This document shows positions 62,534 through 64,000 of a stretch of 64,000 nucleotides of DNA, piece by piece (within the stretch, counting starts at the first letter, position 1; each line of letters begins with the position of its first letter). The DNA is taken from positions 248,001-312,000 of the forward strand of contig NZ_AP031415.1 in NCBI RefSeq assembly GCF_042850985.1, in the 5' to 3' direction. This DNA comes from Allocoprobacillus sp002160865 (GTDB lineage: Bacteria > Bacillota_I > Bacilli_A > Erysipelotrichales > Coprobacillaceae). The notes under the pieces are model-generated. The model ran no database searches. It saw only the letters and a program-made list of their open reading frames with translations, and was not told the DNA's origin. Position numbers and translations under genes: made by a program.

Positions 62534-63556
62534 ATGAAAACATATGCAGATGTTTTGAAAAATGCAAGAGAGTGTATAGGACCATATTGTAAAGCGTGTC
62601 CGGAATGTAATGGAAAAGCCTGTCGTCATTGTATTCCCGGTCCAGGAGCTAAAGGTGTAGGAGATGTTGCGATTAGAAATTATGATCAGTGGAAAAAAAT
62701 AAGAGTGCAAATGGATACAATTGTTGAAAACAAGGAACCGGATCTTACCCTTCATATTTTTGATCAGACATTTCGTTATCCGATTTTTGTAGGTCCAGTT
62801 GGTGCGGTTCAAACTCATTATGGTAAACAATATGATGATATTACATATAATGAAATCATGGTGTCAGCTTGTGCTCAGTTAGGAATTGCTGCTTTTACAG
62901 GTGATGGACTTGATCCTCAAGTTATGATTGGTGCCTGTCAAGCTATCAAAAAAGTGCATGGTAAAGGGATTCCAACAATTAAACCTTGGAATAAAGACAC
63001 GATTCAAGAAAAACTCACTTATATTCAAGAAGCATATCCTATTGCTGTTGCAATGGATATTGATGCAGCAGGTTTACCATTTTTAAAAAATATGAATCCA
63101 CCTGCAGGAAGCAAAACCGTATCACAATTAAAAGACATAATATCCTTGTGTGATGCACCATTTATTGTTAAAGGAATTATGACGGTAAAAGGCGCAGTAA
63201 AAGCTAGAGAGGCAGGAGCAAGTGCTATTGTTGTTTCTAATCATGGTGGGAGAGTTTTAGATCAGACATTGTCAACAGCAGAAGTTTTAGGTGATATTGT
63301 TGATGCTGTTGGAAAAGATATGAAAGTTTTTGTTGACGGAGGTATTCGCAGTGGTGTGGATATTTTTAAAGCACTGGCTTTAGGTGCTGATGCTGTGATG
63401 ATTGCTAGACCATTTGTGACAGCTTTATATGGTGGAAAAGACAAGGGTATTGAAATATATTTAAAGAAATTAGTTAGTGAATTGGAAGATACAATGAAAA
63501 TGTGTGGAGCAACATCATTAAAAGATATAACACGAGATATGATTGTATGTCTTTAA
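62534..63556 (+). CDS. FMN-dependent alpha-hydroxyacid oxidase-like protein
   Basis: A 340-residue TIM-barrel flavoenzyme of the FMN-dependent alpha-hydroxy-acid dehydrogenase group. Conserved pieces are FIVKGIMTVKGAVKAREAG (active Lys), VVSNHGGRVLDQ (catalytic His and Arg) and VFVDGGIRSGVDIFKALALGADAVMIARP. The N terminus has an unusual Cys-rich stretch (CKACPECNGKACRHC) that could bind a metal or Fe-S cluster; such Cys-rich members are common in anaerobic Firmicutes. The substrate is unknown. GGAGTGAG precedes the start and it is co-transcribed with the RpiR regulator. Confidence 0.88.
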   Translation: MKTYADVLKNARECIGPYCKACPECNGKACRHCIPGPGAKGVGDVAIRNYDQWKKIRVQMDTIVENKEPDLTLHIFDQTFRYPIFVGPVGAVQTHYGKQYDDITYNEIMVSACAQLGIAAFTGDGLDPQVMIGACQAIKKVHGKGIPTIKPWNKDTIQEKLTYIQEAYPIAVAMDIDAAGLPFLKNMNPPAGSKTVSQLKDIISLCDAPFIVKGIMTVKGAVKAREAGASAIVVSNHGGRVLDQTLSTAEVLGDIVDAVGKDMKVFVDGGIRSGVDIFKALALGADAVMIARPFVTALYGGKDKGIEIYLKKLVSELEDTMKMCGATSLKDITRDMIVCL

Positions 63557-63601
63557 TTCAATCACTGTTCTAATTTAAGGCATAAAAATCAGATGAATAT
63601 G

Positions 63602-63640
63602 AGAGCATTGTTTTAAAATGGTACAATGCTCTATTTTTTT
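63602..63640 (+). terminator. Terminator after the FMN enzyme gene
   Basis: AGAGCATTGT pairs with ACAATGCTCT, followed by a long T-run. Confidence 0.85.
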
Positions 63641-63690
63641 ATATTAAGTTGTGATAAAAAGATGATATGAAATAAAAGGAGGTAGAAAAT

Positions 63691-64000
63691 ATGAGTTTTC
63701 CAGAAGGATTTTTATGGGGTGGGGCACTTGCAGCTAATCAATGCGAAGGTGCTTATTTAGAAGATGGTAAGGGATTATGTGTACCAGATATGATTTTGGG
63801 TGGTGATCAAAATACACCACGAACAATTTGTAAGATTATTCAAGAAGGAAAGTTTTATCCAAGCCATGAAGCGATTGATTTTTATCATCACTATAAAGAA
63901 GATATTAAATTATTTTCTGAGATGGGATTTAAGATTTTAAGACTATCTATCAATTGGGGAAGAATTTATCCTCATGGGGATGATTTAGAACCTAATGAAG
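63691..64000 (+). CDS. GH1 6-phospho-beta-glycosidase, cut by window end
   Basis: The first 103 codons of a glycoside hydrolase family 1 enzyme, open to the window edge. The start MSFPEGFLWGGALAANQCEGAY is the classic GH1 N terminus with the substrate-binding Gln, followed by AIDFYHHYKEDIKLFSEMGFKILRLSINWGRIYP-like sequence (residues about 68-100). Phospho-glycosidases of this type hydrolyse PTS-imported beta-glucosides. AAAGGAGG is ideally placed before the ATG. The nearby MurR/RpiR regulator fits such a role. Confidence 0.92.
   Translation, partial: MSFPEGFLWGGALAANQCEGAYLEDGKGLCVPDMILGGDQNTPRTICKIIQEGKFYPSHEAIDFYHHYKEDIKLFSEMGFKILRLSINWGRIYPHGDDLEPNE

Overview
The window is AT-rich Firmicutes DNA. 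Codon use, short intergenic gaps, Gram-positive markers (class B sortase, VanW protein, HrcA/CIRCE-type heat-shock control) and the mix of gut-type carbohydrate genes suggest an anaerobic gut member of the Erysipelotrichia/Coprobacillaceae. That placement is an inference from gene content; no rRNA is present.

Layout. (1) 1-18.4 kb is ordinary chromosome: VanW protein, folD-DUF951-GNAT-YjbQ, a degV/marR pair under a palindromic operator, PAP2 phosphatase, a CocE-like hydrolase, hsp20 with a CIRCE-like operator, ychF-sortase B, a short ClpC-like ATPase, an anion transporter, and rpsF-ssb-rpsR. (2) 18.4-39.0 kb is a first integrated island at the 3' end of rpsR. It has a frameshifted tyrosine integrase, divergent XRE regulators, a primase-helicase, MobC and a relaxase, TnpV, and then a defence cargo. 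The cargo is a cytosine methyltransferase with a Sau3AI-type endonuclease and Vsr, a broken SRA/HNH-like nuclease, a four-gene module built round a GHKL (MutL/MORC/Hsp90-fold) ATPase, a second Vsr, a SIR2-like protein and an OLD-like ATPase. (3) 39.0-58.8 kb is a second island inserted in tandem at the same site. It has its own integrase, two XRE regulators, ParB/unknown/ParA, a decayed ABC transporter, rpoN, a LevR-type sigma-54 activator, and a mannose-family PTS operon with two SIS-domain deglycase-like enzymes and a HAD phosphatase. A truncated abgB, a truncated ATPase-domain gene and an RpiB-like protein follow. (4) 58.8-60.8 kb is an IS4-superfamily insertion sequence beside the third rpsR-like junction. 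(5) 60.8-64 kb returns to chromosome: a broken XRE-membrane regulator, a MurR/RpiR regulator, an FMN-dependent alpha-hydroxyacid oxidase-like enzyme and the start of a GH1 6-phospho-glycosidase.

How it works together. Three copies of a 20-bp rpsR 3'-end sequence (18375, 39014, 58790) bound the two islands. Each island has, near both ends, a pair of 11-bp-spaced direct repeats that look like integrase arm sites, with a different sequence for each integrase. Island 2 appears to be a self-contained sigma-54 regulon: rpoN itself has a minus-24/minus-12 promoter, and the PTS operon has two tandem ones. The gene order EIIA-EIIB-EIIC-EIID-SIS-SIS matches the Salmonella gfrABCDEF glucoselysine/fructoselysine pathway. 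The activator gene, however, carries an in-frame amber stop. In island 1 the most interesting unexplained unit is the GHKL-ATPase module (30.7-34.5 kb), which is preceded by a terminator and has its own promoter overlapped by a perfect 20-bp palindrome.

Most broken genes lie inside the islands and almost none in the flanking chromosome. No computation or database search was run; family names come from motif recognition.
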